DNA from: Streptomyces sp. NBC_01689
Lineage (GTDB): Bacteria; Actinomycetota; Actinomycetes; Streptomycetales; Streptomycetaceae
Assembly: GCF_036250675.1 (NCBI RefSeq)
Contig: NZ_CP109592.1
Location: 7,626,001 to 7,690,000 of the forward strand
DNA: 64,000 nucleotides
Reading direction: 5' to 3'
The position numbers and the translations under genes were made by a program. The notes under the pieces are model-generated. The model did not search any database, had not been told where the DNA came from, and saw only the letters and a list, made by a program, of their open reading frames with translations. Positions 30,015 through 38,286 of the stretch are shown here, piece after piece (the first letter of the stretch is position 1; every line of letters begins with the position of its first letter).

Positions 30015-30686
30015 CTAGGCGGCCTTGGCCTTCGTGGCGTACATGTCCACGTACTCCTGGCCCGACAGCCGCATGACCTCGGTCATCACCGAGTCGGTCA
30101 CGGCGCGCAGGACGTAACGGTCACGGTCCATGCCCTCGTACCGGGAGAACTCCAGGGCCTCGCCGAAGCGGACGGTGACCCGGCCGGGACGCGGCATACC
30201 GGCACCGCCGGGCTGCAGCTTGTCGGTGCCGATCATCGCGAACGGGACCACCGGGGCGCCGGTCATCAGGGTGAGGCGGGCGATACCGGTGCGGCCGCGG
30301 TACAGACGGCCGTCGGGGGAGCGGGTGCCCTCCGGGTAGATACCGAAGACCTTGCCCTCCTCCAGGATGCGGCGTCCGGTCATCAGCGCCGCGACACCGC
30401 CGTTGGCGCCGTCGCGGTCGACCGGGATCATGCCGACACCGGTGAAGAACCAGGCCATGAGACGGCCCTTGAACCCCTTGCCGGTGACGTACTCGTCCTT
30501 GCCGATGAAGAGCACCTGCCGGTCGCAGACCAGGGGCAGGATCATCGAGTCGATGAACGTGAGGTGGTTGCCGGCCAGGATGACCGGACCGTCGCCCGGG
30601 ATGTGCTCCACGCCCTCCACCCGTGGGCGGAACATCAGGCGCATGATCGGTCCGAGCACTGCCTTGATGAGCGCGAAGCGGGACAA
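30015..30686 (-). CDS. 1-acylglycerol-3-phosphate O-acyltransferase (PlsC-like)
   Basis: 223-residue membrane-associated acyltransferase of phospholipid synthesis. It shows the catalytic NHLTFID (H-x4-D), GMIPVDRDGANGGVAAL, the glycerol-phosphate-binding YPEGTRSPDGRLYRGRTG, and VVPFAMIGTDKL. I prefer TTG 30686 (protein starting MSRFALIKAVLGPI) because GGAGGG lies 5 nt upstream and family members begin there; an upstream in-frame start at 30800 would add 38 residues. Divergent from the glycerophosphodiesterase gene, which fits a phospholipid turnover theme. Confidence 0.85.
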   Translation of the reverse strand: MSRFALIKAVLGPIMRLMFRPRVEGVEHIPGDGPVILAGNHLTFIDSMILPLVCDRQVLFIGKDEYVTGKGFKGRLMAWFFTGVGMIPVDRDGANGGVAALMTGRRILEEGKVFGIYPEGTRSPDGRLYRGRTGIARLTLMTGAPVVPFAMIGTDKLQPGGAGMPRPGRVTVRFGEALEFSRYEGMDRDRYVLRAVTDSVMTEVMRLSGQEYVDMYATKAKAA

Positions 30687-30769
30687 CGGGCCCTCCGGTG
30701 TCAAGGGATTCGGTATGAGTCTGTGCAGGTGAGGACGATACTCGCGGGTCCCTGGTGATTGCACATCGG

Positions 30770-30813
30770 GTTCACCGTCCGGACACGCACTGTTGACCAA
30801 TGTTTACCTGCCG
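30770..30813. promoter_or_regulatory. Candidate PHO box: four 11-nt units in register
   Basis: GTTCACCGTCC, GGACACGCACT, GTTGACCAATG and TTTACCTGCCG follow each other at exactly 11-nt spacing. The first, third and fourth resemble the Streptomyces PhoP direct-repeat unit (G-T-T-C-A-C-C-like). It lies in the gap between plsC and glpQ1; glpQ genes are known PhoP targets in S. coelicolor. The second unit is poor and the site is 234 bp from the glpQ1 start. Confidence 0.4.
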
Positions 30814-31046
30814 TGGCCTGCGGTCGAGCATCTGTCACCCGTTCGACACGATGTGACGGAAGTCGCCCCCGGACGGCGCAAGGCGGCCCCGGCCCGCCGC
30901 CCCGCCCGACGATCCGTCACCACCCCGCTCTCGTACGACATCGGGCGGAGCCCAGGTGTTCCGCCGCGAGCCTCCCTCCCGTCACACAAGGGCCCCTACG
31001 ATCGACCCGCTTTGACAGGTGCAGGCCGGGTAGCGGAGGAGCGCAC

Positions 31047-32237
31047 ATGGGGACGCAGGAGTCGCGGGAGTCGCAGGAGCCGAACGGGCAGGACCGGGGC
31101 ACGGCCCGGCGGGCACTGCTCGGGGCCGCCGTGCTCGGCGCGGGCGGAGCGGTCCTCGGACTGTCCGGCACGGCGCGGGCCGACGAGCGGCACGGCGGGG
31201 GCCAGGGCGGCGGGTTCCGCGGTCTGCCGAAGCCGACCGTGATCGGACACCGCGGAGCCAGCGGCTACCGGCCCGAACACACCTTCGGCTCCTATCAGCT
31301 GGCCCTCGACATGGGGGCCGACATCGTCGAGGCGGGCGACCTGGTCCCCACCAAGGACGGTCACCTCGTCTGCCGGCACGAGCCCGAGATCGGCGGCACG
31401 ACCGACGTGTCGGCGCACCCGGAGTTCGCCGACCGCAGGACCACCAAGACCCTCGACGGCGTCCCCACCAGCGGCTGGTTCACGGAGGACTTCACGCTCG
31501 CCGAGCTGAAGACCCTGCGGGCCGTCGAGCGCATCCCGGCCAACCGTCCGGACAACACCCTCTACAACGGCCGCTGGGAGATCCCCACCTTCGAAGAGGT
31601 ACTGCACTGGCAGGACGAGCAGACCCGCAAGCGCGGCAAGCAGGTCTGGATCTACCCCGAGACCAAGCACCCCACCTACTTCCGGGCGCTCGGTCTGGGC
31701 CTGGAGGAGCGTCTCGCCAAGGTGCTGCGCAAGCACGGCAAGGACGGGAAGAACTCGCCCGTCATCGTCCAGTCCTTCGAGCCGACCAGCATCCAGCGCC
31801 TCGACAAGCTCGTCGACAACCCGCTCGTCGTCCTGCTCTCCGCCGCGAACACCCGTCCCTGGGACTTCGTCGCGACCGGTGACCCCCGTACGGTCGCGGA
31901 CCTCGTCAAGCCCGCGGGCCTCAAGTGGATCGCCTCGTACGCCCAGGGCATCGGCCCCACGCTCGACCTGGTCATCCCCAAGGACGCGAACGGCGCCCTC
32001 ACCACGCCGACCACCCTGGTCGCCGACGCGCACCGCGCGGGTCTGATCCTGCACCCGTACACGATGCGCAACGAGAACGTCTTCCTGCCCGCCGACTTCC
32101 GCAAGGGCACCGACCCGAACGCCTACGGCGACGCGTTCGGCGCCTTCCGGACCTACTTCGCCACCGGCATCGACGGCGTCTTCTCGGACAACGCGGACAC
32201 CGCGCTGCTCGCCCGCGCGGACTTCGTCAACGGATGA
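31047..32237 (+). CDS. glpQ1: Secreted glycerophosphodiester phosphodiesterase
   Basis: 396-residue enzyme that releases glycerol-3-phosphate from glycerophosphodiesters outside the cell. A signal region (TARRALLGAAVLGAGGAVLG, ending ARA) contains only Arg-Arg in a Tat-like context. The GDPD fold begins at TVIGHRGASGYRPEHTFGSY, then VEAGDLVPTKDGHLVCRHEP, where the metal-binding acids are E-A-G-D rather than the usual E-x-D. IYPETKHPTYF and IDGVFSDNADTAL follow. ATG 31047 follows GGAGGAG. A possible -10 (TACGAT) lies at 30997-31002. The symbol rests on similarity and gene order. Confidence 0.88.
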   Translation: MGTQESRESQEPNGQDRGTARRALLGAAVLGAGGAVLGLSGTARADERHGGGQGGGFRGLPKPTVIGHRGASGYRPEHTFGSYQLALDMGADIVEAGDLVPTKDGHLVCRHEPEIGGTTDVSAHPEFADRRTTKTLDGVPTSGWFTEDFTLAELKTLRAVERIPANRPDNTLYNGRWEIPTFEEVLHWQDEQTRKRGKQVWIYPETKHPTYFRALGLGLEERLAKVLRKHGKDGKNSPVIVQSFEPTSIQRLDKLVDNPLVVLLSAANTRPWDFVATGDPRTVADLVKPAGLKWIASYAQGIGPTLDLVIPKDANGALTTPTTLVADAHRAGLILHPYTMRNENVFLPADFRKGTDPNAYGDAFGAFRTYFATGIDGVFSDNADTALLARADFVNG

Positions 32238-32242
32238 CCCCC

Positions 32243-32297
32243 TCACCCCGATGGGGTGACACCCGGCCGCCCCGGCAACCTCCCGCCGGGGCGGCCG
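32243..32297 (+). terminator. Two hairpins after glpQ1
   Basis: TCACCCC/GGGGTGA (32243-32259) is followed by a 13-bp stem, CGGCCGCCCCGGC at 32264-32276 with 32285-32297. They lie just after the glpQ1 stop and before the sigma-factor gene. Confidence 0.7.
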
Positions 32298-32310
32298 CGT
32301 CCCGCCGCAC

Positions 32311-32817
32311 ATGACCCACGAGATGGTTTCCGCGCTGCGTCCGCTGCTGGCCGCCGAGGCCTCGGCGGAGGCGCACGCGACCGGGACCGAACAGAGCGAC
32401 CTCGAACAGGCCGTCTGGCTGCGCCTCCTGGAGCGCCTCGACTCGGCCGGCCCGCCTGCCGATCCCCAGGGATGGCTGCGCCGCGCGGTGCGCTCGGAAG
32501 CCCGCCGGGCCGGCCGCACCGCCCGCCTGGAGCAGCCGTACGACTCCGAACCCGCCGATCCGGGCGGGCCCGGCCCCGAACAGCGCGCGCTGACCGCCGA
32601 CTCCCGCCGCGCCCTGCACGACGCCGTGCGCCGGCTGCCCGGCCGCTGTCCGCGCCTCGTGGCCGCGCTGCTCTCCCCACGGGACCTCACCTACCGCGAG
32701 ATCGCAGGTGAGTTGGGTATCTCACAAGGCAGTCTCGGTCCGGAACGTTCCAGATGCCTGGGATGTCTGCGGCGATTGCTGACGCCGGTGGTTGCGGCTC
32801 GCGGACCGCGGGGATAG
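32311..32817 (+). CDS. RNA polymerase sigma factor, ECF-like
   Basis: 168-residue protein with a compact region 2-like part (LEQAVWLRLLERLDSAGPPA, PQGWLRRAVRSEARRA) and a region 4-like HTH (LTYREIAGELGISQGSLGPE). The C-terminal tail has CLGCLRRLL. It probably directs polymerase to a small regulon. No anti-sigma gene is adjacent. The next gene is an acetyltransferase 46 bp downstream. Confidence 0.75.
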   Translation: MTHEMVSALRPLLAAEASAEAHATGTEQSDLEQAVWLRLLERLDSAGPPADPQGWLRRAVRSEARRAGRTARLEQPYDSEPADPGGPGPEQRALTADSRRALHDAVRRLPGRCPRLVAALLSPRDLTYREIAGELGISQGSLGPERSRCLGCLRRLLTPVVAARGPRG

Positions 32818-32863
32818 GAGTGGGGAACAACCGGTGGAACAAGTGAGCGGGAGGCATGCACAC

Positions 32864-33361
32864 ATGGGCATGAGCGTGACCATCTCGGCGGCGACCGAGC
32901 AGGACGCAGAGCAGATCCTCAAGCTGCAGTACCTCTGCTACCAGAGCGAGGCCGAGCTGTCCGGCGACTACGGCATCGAGCCGCTCACGGAGCCGCTCTC
33001 CTCCCTCAGGGCGGAGCTGGCGGACGGTACGGTCCTGGTGGCCCGGCTGGGCCAGGAGGTGGTGGCCTCGGTCCGCGGGACCGCGGACCCCGACGGCACG
33101 GCCCGGCTCAACAAGCTCATCGTGCACCCGCGCATGCAGCGCCACGGGATCGGAGCGCGGCTCCTGCGGGCCGCCGAGGCGGCGCTCGTGGGGGAGCGCG
33201 GCGCCAAGAGGATCCAGCTCCACACCGGCGGGCGCGCGGGCGGCAATCTGCGGCTGTACCGCAGTGTCGGCTACGAGACGGTCGGCACGTCGCAGGGCGA
33301 CGACGGTGTCACCGTGATCGTGCTGGAGAAGCCCGCGGAGACGTACGCGACGACGGCGTGA
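32864..33361 (+). CDS. GNAT family N-acetyltransferase
   Basis: 165-residue acetyltransferase with LNKLIVHPRMQRHGIGARLL (acetyl-CoA loop R-H-G-I-G) and the terminal GYETVGTSQGDDGVTVIVLE. ATG 32864 is chosen for GGGAGG 9 nt upstream, although a nearer in-register ATG does not exist in this frame. The substrate is unknown. It may be co-transcribed with the sigma-factor gene. Confidence 0.82.
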   Translation: MGMSVTISAATEQDAEQILKLQYLCYQSEAELSGDYGIEPLTEPLSSLRAELADGTVLVARLGQEVVASVRGTADPDGTARLNKLIVHPRMQRHGIGARLLRAAEAALVGERGAKRIQLHTGGRAGGNLRLYRSVGYETVGTSQGDDGVTVIVLEKPAETYATTA

Positions 33362-33415
33362 CGCCGACGGCTGCGTGACCGCGACGACGGCGTGACCGTG
33401 GCGGCCGGGAGGCCC

Positions 33416-33447
33416 ACGGCCGGCGGTGCGGACCTTCCGCCGGCCGT
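33416..33447. terminator. 11-bp hairpin between convergent genes
   Basis: ACGGCCGGCGG (33416-33426) pairs with CCGCCGGCCGT (33437-33447) around a 10-nt loop. Confidence 0.7.
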
Positions 33448-33462
33448 CGGCCGGCGGTCGGG

Positions 33463-33909
33463 TCAGCGGCTCCCCGCGGAGCGCCCGCGCAGCCAGTACA
33501 TGGCCGACAGCGGCAGCAGCACCGGAATGAACAGGTACCCCATGCCGTAGTCCGACCACACGGTGGCGTCGGGGAAGGCGGACGGCTCCACCAGCGTCCA
33601 GGTACCGACGATCAGGACACCCGCGAGCTCGGCGGCGCAGCACACCAGCGCCGCCCTGCGGGCCGTCTCACCGCCCCGGACGAGCGAGTACGTGATGAAG
33701 CCGTAGACGAGACCCGCGACCGCCGACAGCGAGTAGGCGAGCGGAGCCTTGTCGAACTCCGTCGAGATCTGCACGGCCGAGCGGGACACGGCGCCGACGA
33801 CCATCACGCCGTAGAGCCACACCAGGAGCATGCCCGGGCCGCTGATGAGCCGTGTCCGCTTCTGTCCGGTCGGTTCTTCCTCGGTCACGGTGACCTCGGC
33901 CTTCGTCAT
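33463..33909 (-). CDS. Small integral membrane protein
   Basis: 148-residue protein with an acidic N-terminal tail (MTKAEVTVTEEEPTGQ) and four hydrophobic helices (MLLVWLYGVMVVGAV; SLSAVAGLVYGFITYSLV; AALVCCAAELAGVLIVGTW; MGYLFIPVLLPLSAMYWL). I do not recognise a characterised family. It follows the next listed gene with a 1-nt gap on the minus strand, so the two are surely co-expressed and may form one complex. Confidence 0.8.
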   Translation of the reverse strand: MTKAEVTVTEEEPTGQKRTRLISGPGMLLVWLYGVMVVGAVSRSAVQISTEFDKAPLAYSLSAVAGLVYGFITYSLVRGGETARRAALVCCAAELAGVLIVGTWTLVEPSAFPDATVWSDYGMGYLFIPVLLPLSAMYWLRGRSAGSR

Positions 33910-33910
33910 G

Positions 33911-34270
33911 TCAGCCTCCCCAGATGTCGTACAGGCGCACTTCGAGGACGGCGAGCACCACACCGCCGGCCGCCACCGTGACCGAACCCCAGCGGGTGCG
34001 CTCCGCCAGCGACATGAAGCCCACCGCCGGTACACACGCGAAGGCGCCGAGCAGATAGGCGACGAAGATCGTCGTGCCCTGCTCCGCCTTCTCGCCGCGC
34101 GCCAGCTGGACGACACCGATCACCAGCTGGACGGCGGCGAGCAGGGACACCACGGCCATGCCGATGAAGTGCCAGTCCTTGGTGGGCTGATCACGGTAGG
34201 CGGCCCAGCCGCACCAGGCGGCGAGCGCGAGCGCGGCGACGGCGGTCGCGACCGTCAGGGCATCAAGCAT
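33911..34270 (-). CDS. Small integral membrane protein
   Basis: 119-residue protein with four hydrophobic helices (ATAVAALALAAWCGWAAY; IGMAVVSLLAAVQLVIGVVQ; TIFVAYLLGAFACVPAVGFM; SVTVAAGGVVLAVLEVRL). Unrecognised; common in Streptomyces as a two-gene unit with the previous entry. It is divergent from the HAD phosphatase gene. Confidence 0.8.
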   Translation of the reverse strand: MLDALTVATAVAALALAAWCGWAAYRDQPTKDWHFIGMAVVSLLAAVQLVIGVVQLARGEKAEQGTTIFVAYLLGAFACVPAVGFMSLAERTRWGSVTVAAGGVVLAVLEVRLYDIWGG

Positions 34271-34338
34271 GCCGTGACCCTATTACGGGCCAAAAGGCCT
34301 GATGCCCCCGCCCCCGGCCGCCCCGTAGGGTCGAGGGC

Positions 34339-34986
34339 ATGAAGATCCACGCTGACGCCCTGCTGTTCGACAACGACGGAACCCTCGTCTCGTCCCTCGA
34401 GTCGGTGAACCGCTGCTGGACCCGCTGGGCTCAGGAGTACGGCATCACCGCCGCGGACTTCGCCCGGATCGAACTGCACGGCCGCCCCGCCGTCGAGATA
34501 GCCGCCGACCTGCTCCCCGCCGACGTCGTTCCCGAGGCCCTCGCGCGCATCGAGCAGCTGGAGGTGGAGGACGTCCCGGGCGGAGTCCTGCTGCTGCCCG
34601 GAACCGCCGCCTTCCTCGGCTCACTGCCCGCCGAGCGTTGGGCCGTCGTCACCTCCGCCACCCGGCGGCTGGCCGAGGCCCGGCTCGACGAGGTCGGCAT
34701 CCGGCCCAAGACCCTGGTCTCCGCCGACGACGTCACCCGTGGCAAGCCCGACCCCGAGCCCTACCTCCTCGCCGCCCGTGAGCTGGGCGTCGACCCCGCC
34801 CGCTGCGTCGTCTTCGAGGACGCCCCGGCCGGCCTCCAGGCGGGCCGCGCCGCCGGCATGACCACCGTGGCGTTGGCCACAACCCACACGGCGTCCGAGC
34901 TGGTCGCGGACCTGGTGGTGAAGGACCTCTCGGCCTTGTCCGCACTGGTCACGGAGGGGGGAGTGGAGATCTCCGTCCGCGGCTGA
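34339..34986 (+). CDS. HAD-family phosphatase (sugar- or glycerol-phosphatase-like)
   Basis: 215-residue haloacid-dehalogenase hydrolase. Motif I is LLFDNDGTLV (nucleophile Asp), motif II is WAVVTSATRR, and motif III/IV is GKPDPEPYLLAARELGVDPA with VVFEDAPAGLQAGRAAGMTT. The N-terminal cap resembles GPP1/GS1-like sugar phosphatases. TAGGGT (34326-34331) lies 7 nt before the ATG, so the transcript may be leaderless, although GAGGG could also serve as a weak ribosome binding site. Confidence 0.88.
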   Translation: MKIHADALLFDNDGTLVSSLESVNRCWTRWAQEYGITAADFARIELHGRPAVEIAADLLPADVVPEALARIEQLEVEDVPGGVLLLPGTAAFLGSLPAERWAVVTSATRRLAEARLDEVGIRPKTLVSADDVTRGKPDPEPYLLAARELGVDPARCVVFEDAPAGLQAGRAAGMTTVALATTHTASELVADLVVKDLSALSALVTEGGVEISVRG

Positions 34987-35059
34987 GAAGTGTCCACCGC
35001 TGTCCACGATGCGGACAGCGGTTCAGGGCCGAACCACTCCGTCTGCTTTACTTCATCTC

Positions 35060-35146
35060 ATGACCACGACGAGCAGCCGCACCCTTGCGACCGAGGCGAC
35101 CATGACGCCCGGTGCTCGTTGTATGTGTCGAATGTGCGCCTTCTAG
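35060..35146 (+). CDS. Putative Met/Cys-rich leader peptide upstream of metNIQ
   Basis: 28-codon open frame (ATG 35060 to TAG 35144-35146) ending in RCMCRMCAF: three Cys and two Met codons in the last seven sense codons before Ala-Phe. A second in-frame ATG at 35102, preceded by GAGG at about 5 nt, would give a 14-residue peptide. At the first ATG, TTTACT/TACTTC lies 5-7 nt upstream, which suggests a leaderless mRNA. The methionine importer starts 227 nt later. A 6-bp hairpin (35170-35175/35184-35189) and further GC-rich stems lie between. Role inferred: ribosome stalling on Met or Cys shortage. Confidence 0.5.
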   Translation: MTTTSSRTLATEATMTPGARCMCRMCAF

Positions 35147-35373
35147 AGGGCCCCCGCACCACCGCCTGATCCCGCGCCCCGAAGCGGGACCACCGCGCCC
35201 TGAGTCCGTACCGCGTACGCGACAGGGGCTGCCCCGCGCACACGTTCTCCCCCCGGTTCCCTCCGGTTCCACGGCCATCGCGCGCCGTCCCGAGAACCGT
35301 GCCGCGTTCCAGACCGAATGCACCCGTGGCGGCGCACACCCACGCCCCGCACTCGACAGTGACGGAAACCCCT

Positions 35374-36408
35374 GTGATCACGACAACGGGCCTCACCAAG
35401 GTCTACCGCTCGCGCGGCCGTGAAGTGACCGCCCTCGACGGCGTCGATCTGCACGTCCGCGAAGGCGAGGTGTACGGCGTCATCGGCCAGTCCGGCGCCG
35501 GCAAGTCCTCGCTCATCCGCTGCGTCAACCTGCTGGAGCGCCCCACCGCCGGCACGGTCACCGTCGCCGGACAGGACCTCACCGCGCTCGTCGGCCGCGG
35601 TCCGCGCGCCGGCAAGGAACTCCGGCGGGCGCGCAGCCGTATCGGCATGGTCTTCCAGCACTTCAACCTGCTGTCCTCGCGCACCGTCCAGGAGAACGTC
35701 GAGCTGCCGCTGGAGATCCTCGGTGTCTCGGGCCGGGAGCGTTCCGCCAAGGCGCTCGGACTGCTCGACCTGGTCGGCCTCTCCGACAAGGCGAAGGTCT
35801 ACCCCGCACAGCTCTCCGGCGGCCAGAAGCAGCGCGTCGGCATCGCCCGGGCCCTGGCCGGCGACCCCAAGGTGCTGCTCTCCGACGAGGCCACCAGCGC
35901 TCTCGACCCCGAGACCACCCGCTCCATCCTCCAGCTGCTGCGCGACCTGAACCGGCAGCTGGGGCTGACCGTCCTGCTCATCACCCACGAGATGGACGTC
36001 GTCAAGACCGTCTGCGACTCGGCCGCGCTGATGGAGAACGGCCGCATCGTCGAGTCGGGCACCGTCGGCGAACTGCTCGCGACCCCCGGCTCCGAGCTGG
36101 CCTCCGCGCTCTTCCCGGTCAGCGGCGACGCCTCCGGCGACGACCGCACGGTCATCGACGTCACCTTCCACGGTGAGGCCGCGACCCAGCCCGTCATCTC
36201 GCAGCTCTCCCGCACCTACAACATCGACATCTCGATCCTCGGCGCGGCGATGGACACGGTCGGCGGCAAGCAGGTCGGCCGGATGCGCATCGAACTGCCC
36301 GGCCGCTACGACGAGAACGTGGTGCCGATCGGATTCCTGCGCGAGCAGGGCCTCCAGATCGACATCCAGGGCCAGGGGCCCGCACTCGTGAAGGACGGTG
36401 CCAAGTGA
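35374..36408 (+). CDS. metN: Methionine ABC transporter ATP-binding protein
   Basis: 344-residue ATPase of the D/L-methionine importer. Walker A is GQSGAGKSSLIRC, the Q-loop MVFQHFNLL, the signature LSGGQKQRVGIARAL, Walker B VLLSDEATSALD and the H-loop LLITHEMD. The C-terminal NIL domain (VIDVTFHGEAATQPVISQLS) is where methionine binds for trans-inhibition. GTG 35374 gives the usual family N-terminus (MITTTGLTKVYRS); GTG 35359 would add five residues. It overlaps metI by 4 bp. Confidence 0.93.
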   Translation: MITTTGLTKVYRSRGREVTALDGVDLHVREGEVYGVIGQSGAGKSSLIRCVNLLERPTAGTVTVAGQDLTALVGRGPRAGKELRRARSRIGMVFQHFNLLSSRTVQENVELPLEILGVSGRERSAKALGLLDLVGLSDKAKVYPAQLSGGQKQRVGIARALAGDPKVLLSDEATSALDPETTRSILQLLRDLNRQLGLTVLLITHEMDVVKTVCDSAALMENGRIVESGTVGELLATPGSELASALFPVSGDASGDDRTVIDVTFHGEAATQPVISQLSRTYNIDISILGAAMDTVGGKQVGRMRIELPGRYDENVVPIGFLREQGLQIDIQGQGPALVKDGAK

Positions 36409-37175
36409 CCTGGTCCGAGATGCAGCCGCTGCTGTCCCAAGCGTGTTGGGACACGCTCTACATGGTCGGCTGGTCGACGCTGATCGCCGTCGTCGGGGGG
36501 CTGCCGCTCGGCATCCTGCTCGTCCTCACCGACCGCGGCGGACTCCTGCAGAACGTCGCCGCGAACAAGGTCATCGGACAGGTCGTGAACATCGCGCGGT
36601 CGATGCCGTTCATCATCCTGATGGTCGCGCTGATGAACTTCACGCGGACCGTCACGGGCACGACGATCGGCCGCGAGGCGGCGATCGTGCCGCTCGCCAT
36701 CGGCGCGATTCCCTTCTTCGCGCGGCTCGTGGAGACGGCCGTCCGCGAAGTGGACGGCGGGCTGGTCGAGGCCGTCCAGTCCATGGGCGGCAACACCTGG
36801 ACCGTCGTGCGCAGGGTGCTCGTACCGGAGTCGCTGCCCTCGCTGATCTCCTCGGCGACCACCACCGTCGTCGCCCTCATCGGCTACTCCGCCATGGCGG
36901 GCACGGTCGGCGCCGGCGGCCTCGGTGACATCGCCATCCGCTACGGCTACCAGCGTTTCGAGACCGGGCTGATGTGGATCACCGTGGCGATCCTCGCCGT
37001 GGTCATCTCCGTCATCCAGTTCGCCGGGGACTACGCCGCCCGCCGGCTGCACCGGCGCGGGGGCCACTCCGGCGCCGCGCCGCGGCTCCGGCTGCTGAAG
37101 GCCGGGGCACCCGCGACCCCGGAGGCCGGCGCGACCGCTGAGGCCGCCACCGCCGACGTCGGCAAGGCCGTCTGA
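36405..37175 (+). CDS. metI: Methionine ABC transporter permease
   Basis: 256-residue membrane permease with about five or six helices, an EAA loop (LVEAVQSMGGNTWTVVRRVL) and family blocks ARSMPFIILMVALMNFTR and GYSAMAGTVGAGGLGDIAIR. It starts with GTG in a GTGA overlap with metN, and metQ follows 91 bp later. The C-terminal tail after the last helix is Ala/Gly-rich. Confidence 0.93.
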   Translation: MTWSEMQPLLSQACWDTLYMVGWSTLIAVVGGLPLGILLVLTDRGGLLQNVAANKVIGQVVNIARSMPFIILMVALMNFTRTVTGTTIGREAAIVPLAIGAIPFFARLVETAVREVDGGLVEAVQSMGGNTWTVVRRVLVPESLPSLISSATTTVVALIGYSAMAGTVGAGGLGDIAIRYGYQRFETGLMWITVAILAVVISVIQFAGDYAARRLHRRGGHSGAAPRLRLLKAGAPATPEAGATAEAATADVGKAV

Positions 37176-37266
37176 GCCGGGCCGACCGAACACCTCCCCC
37201 CACCCGCAGACTTCCCCGTCCCACCCGAACACGGGGACGCTCCACCCCTCAGGAAAGGCACTTTTC

Positions 37267-38097
37267 GTGCGTAACACCGCCAAGATCACCACTGCCGTCC
37301 TCGCCGCCGGAGCCCTCACCCTCGGCCTCTCCGCCTGCGGCTCGGACAAGAAGGACTCCGCCTCCGACACGAGCGGCCCGCTGATCGTCGCCGCGAGCCC
37401 GACCCCGCACGCCGAGATCCTCGACTTCGTCAAGAAGAACCTGGCGAAGAAGACGGGCCTCGACCTGGAGGTCAAGGAGTTCCAGGACTACATCGTGCCG
37501 AACACGGCGACCGAGGACGGCTCGGTGGACGCCAACTACTTCCAGAACCAGCCCTACCTGGACGACTTCAACAAGAAGCGCGGCACCCACATCGTGCCCG
37601 TCGTCACGGTGCACCTGGAGCCGCTCGGCCTGTACTCCCACAAGGTGAAGAGCGCCGACGCCCTCAAGAGCGGTGCGACCGTCGCGGTCCCGAACGACGC
37701 CGTCAACGAGGCGCGCGCCCTGAAGCTGCTCGCCTCCAAGGGGCTCATCACCCTCAAGGACGGCGCCGGCAGCGAGGCGACCCCGCAGGACATCTCCAAG
37801 AACCCGAAGAACCTCAAGTTCAAGGAGGTCGAGGCGGCCCAGACGCCGCGTTCCCTGGACGACGTGGACGCCGCCGTCGTCAACGGCAACTACGCCATAT
37901 CCGCGGGCCTCAAGCCGGCCACGGACGCCCTCGTCCTGGAGTCGGCGAAGAACAACCCGTACGGGAACTTCCTCGCCGTCAAGAAGGGGAACGAGAACGA
38001 CCCGCGGGTGAAGAAGCTGGCCAAGCTCCTCACCTCGCCCGAGGTCAAGAAGTTCATCGAGGACAAGTACGCGGGCTCGGTCATCCCCTCGTTCTGA
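37267..38097 (+). CDS. metQ: Methionine-binding lipoprotein
   Basis: 276-residue substrate-binding lipoprotein (NlpA family). The signal peptide ends in the lipobox LSAC at Cys24. The mature protein shows LIVAASPTPHAEILDFVKKN, DYIVPNTATEDGSVDANYFQ, QPYLDDFNKKRGTH, VAVPNDAVNEARALKLLASK and VNGNYAISAGL. It delivers methionine to MetNI. A long imperfect hairpin (outer arms ACCGCACC 38136-38143 and GGTGCGGT 38193-38200) follows as a likely terminator. Confidence 0.94.
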   Translation: MRNTAKITTAVLAAGALTLGLSACGSDKKDSASDTSGPLIVAASPTPHAEILDFVKKNLAKKTGLDLEVKEFQDYIVPNTATEDGSVDANYFQNQPYLDDFNKKRGTHIVPVVTVHLEPLGLYSHKVKSADALKSGATVAVPNDAVNEARALKLLASKGLITLKDGAGSEATPQDISKNPKNLKFKEVEAAQTPRSLDDVDAAVVNGNYAISAGLKPATDALVLESAKNNPYGNFLAVKKGNENDPRVKKLAKLLTSPEVKKFIEDKYAGSVIPSF

Positions 38098-38135
38098 CCC
38101 GGTCCGGCGGTCCGCGCCGCCGCACGCCGTCCACG

Positions 38136-38200
38136 ACCGCACCCGGTGGTCCCCCTCCCCGTTCCCCTTCGGGCGGCGGGGGAGGACCCCGTGGTGCGGT
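38136..38200 (+). terminator. Extended imperfect hairpin after metQ
   Basis: ACCGCACC (38136-38143) pairs with GGTGCGGT (38193-38200), with GGTCC/GGACC and C-rich/G-rich inner arms. It lies between metQ and the next acetyltransferase gene. Confidence 0.55.
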
Positions 38201-38286
38201 TCGGTGCTTTCATGCTGCATGCTGGGCAGTTCAGCGGGCCCGAAGGTTCCGACGGCCCGAAGTCCCCGACGGTTACGGAGCGGCGC

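Noticed and set aside
35144..35373. Possible SAM riboswitch before metN
   Set aside because: No recognisable S-box or other SAM riboswitch core; the leader peptide explanation fits the visible features better.
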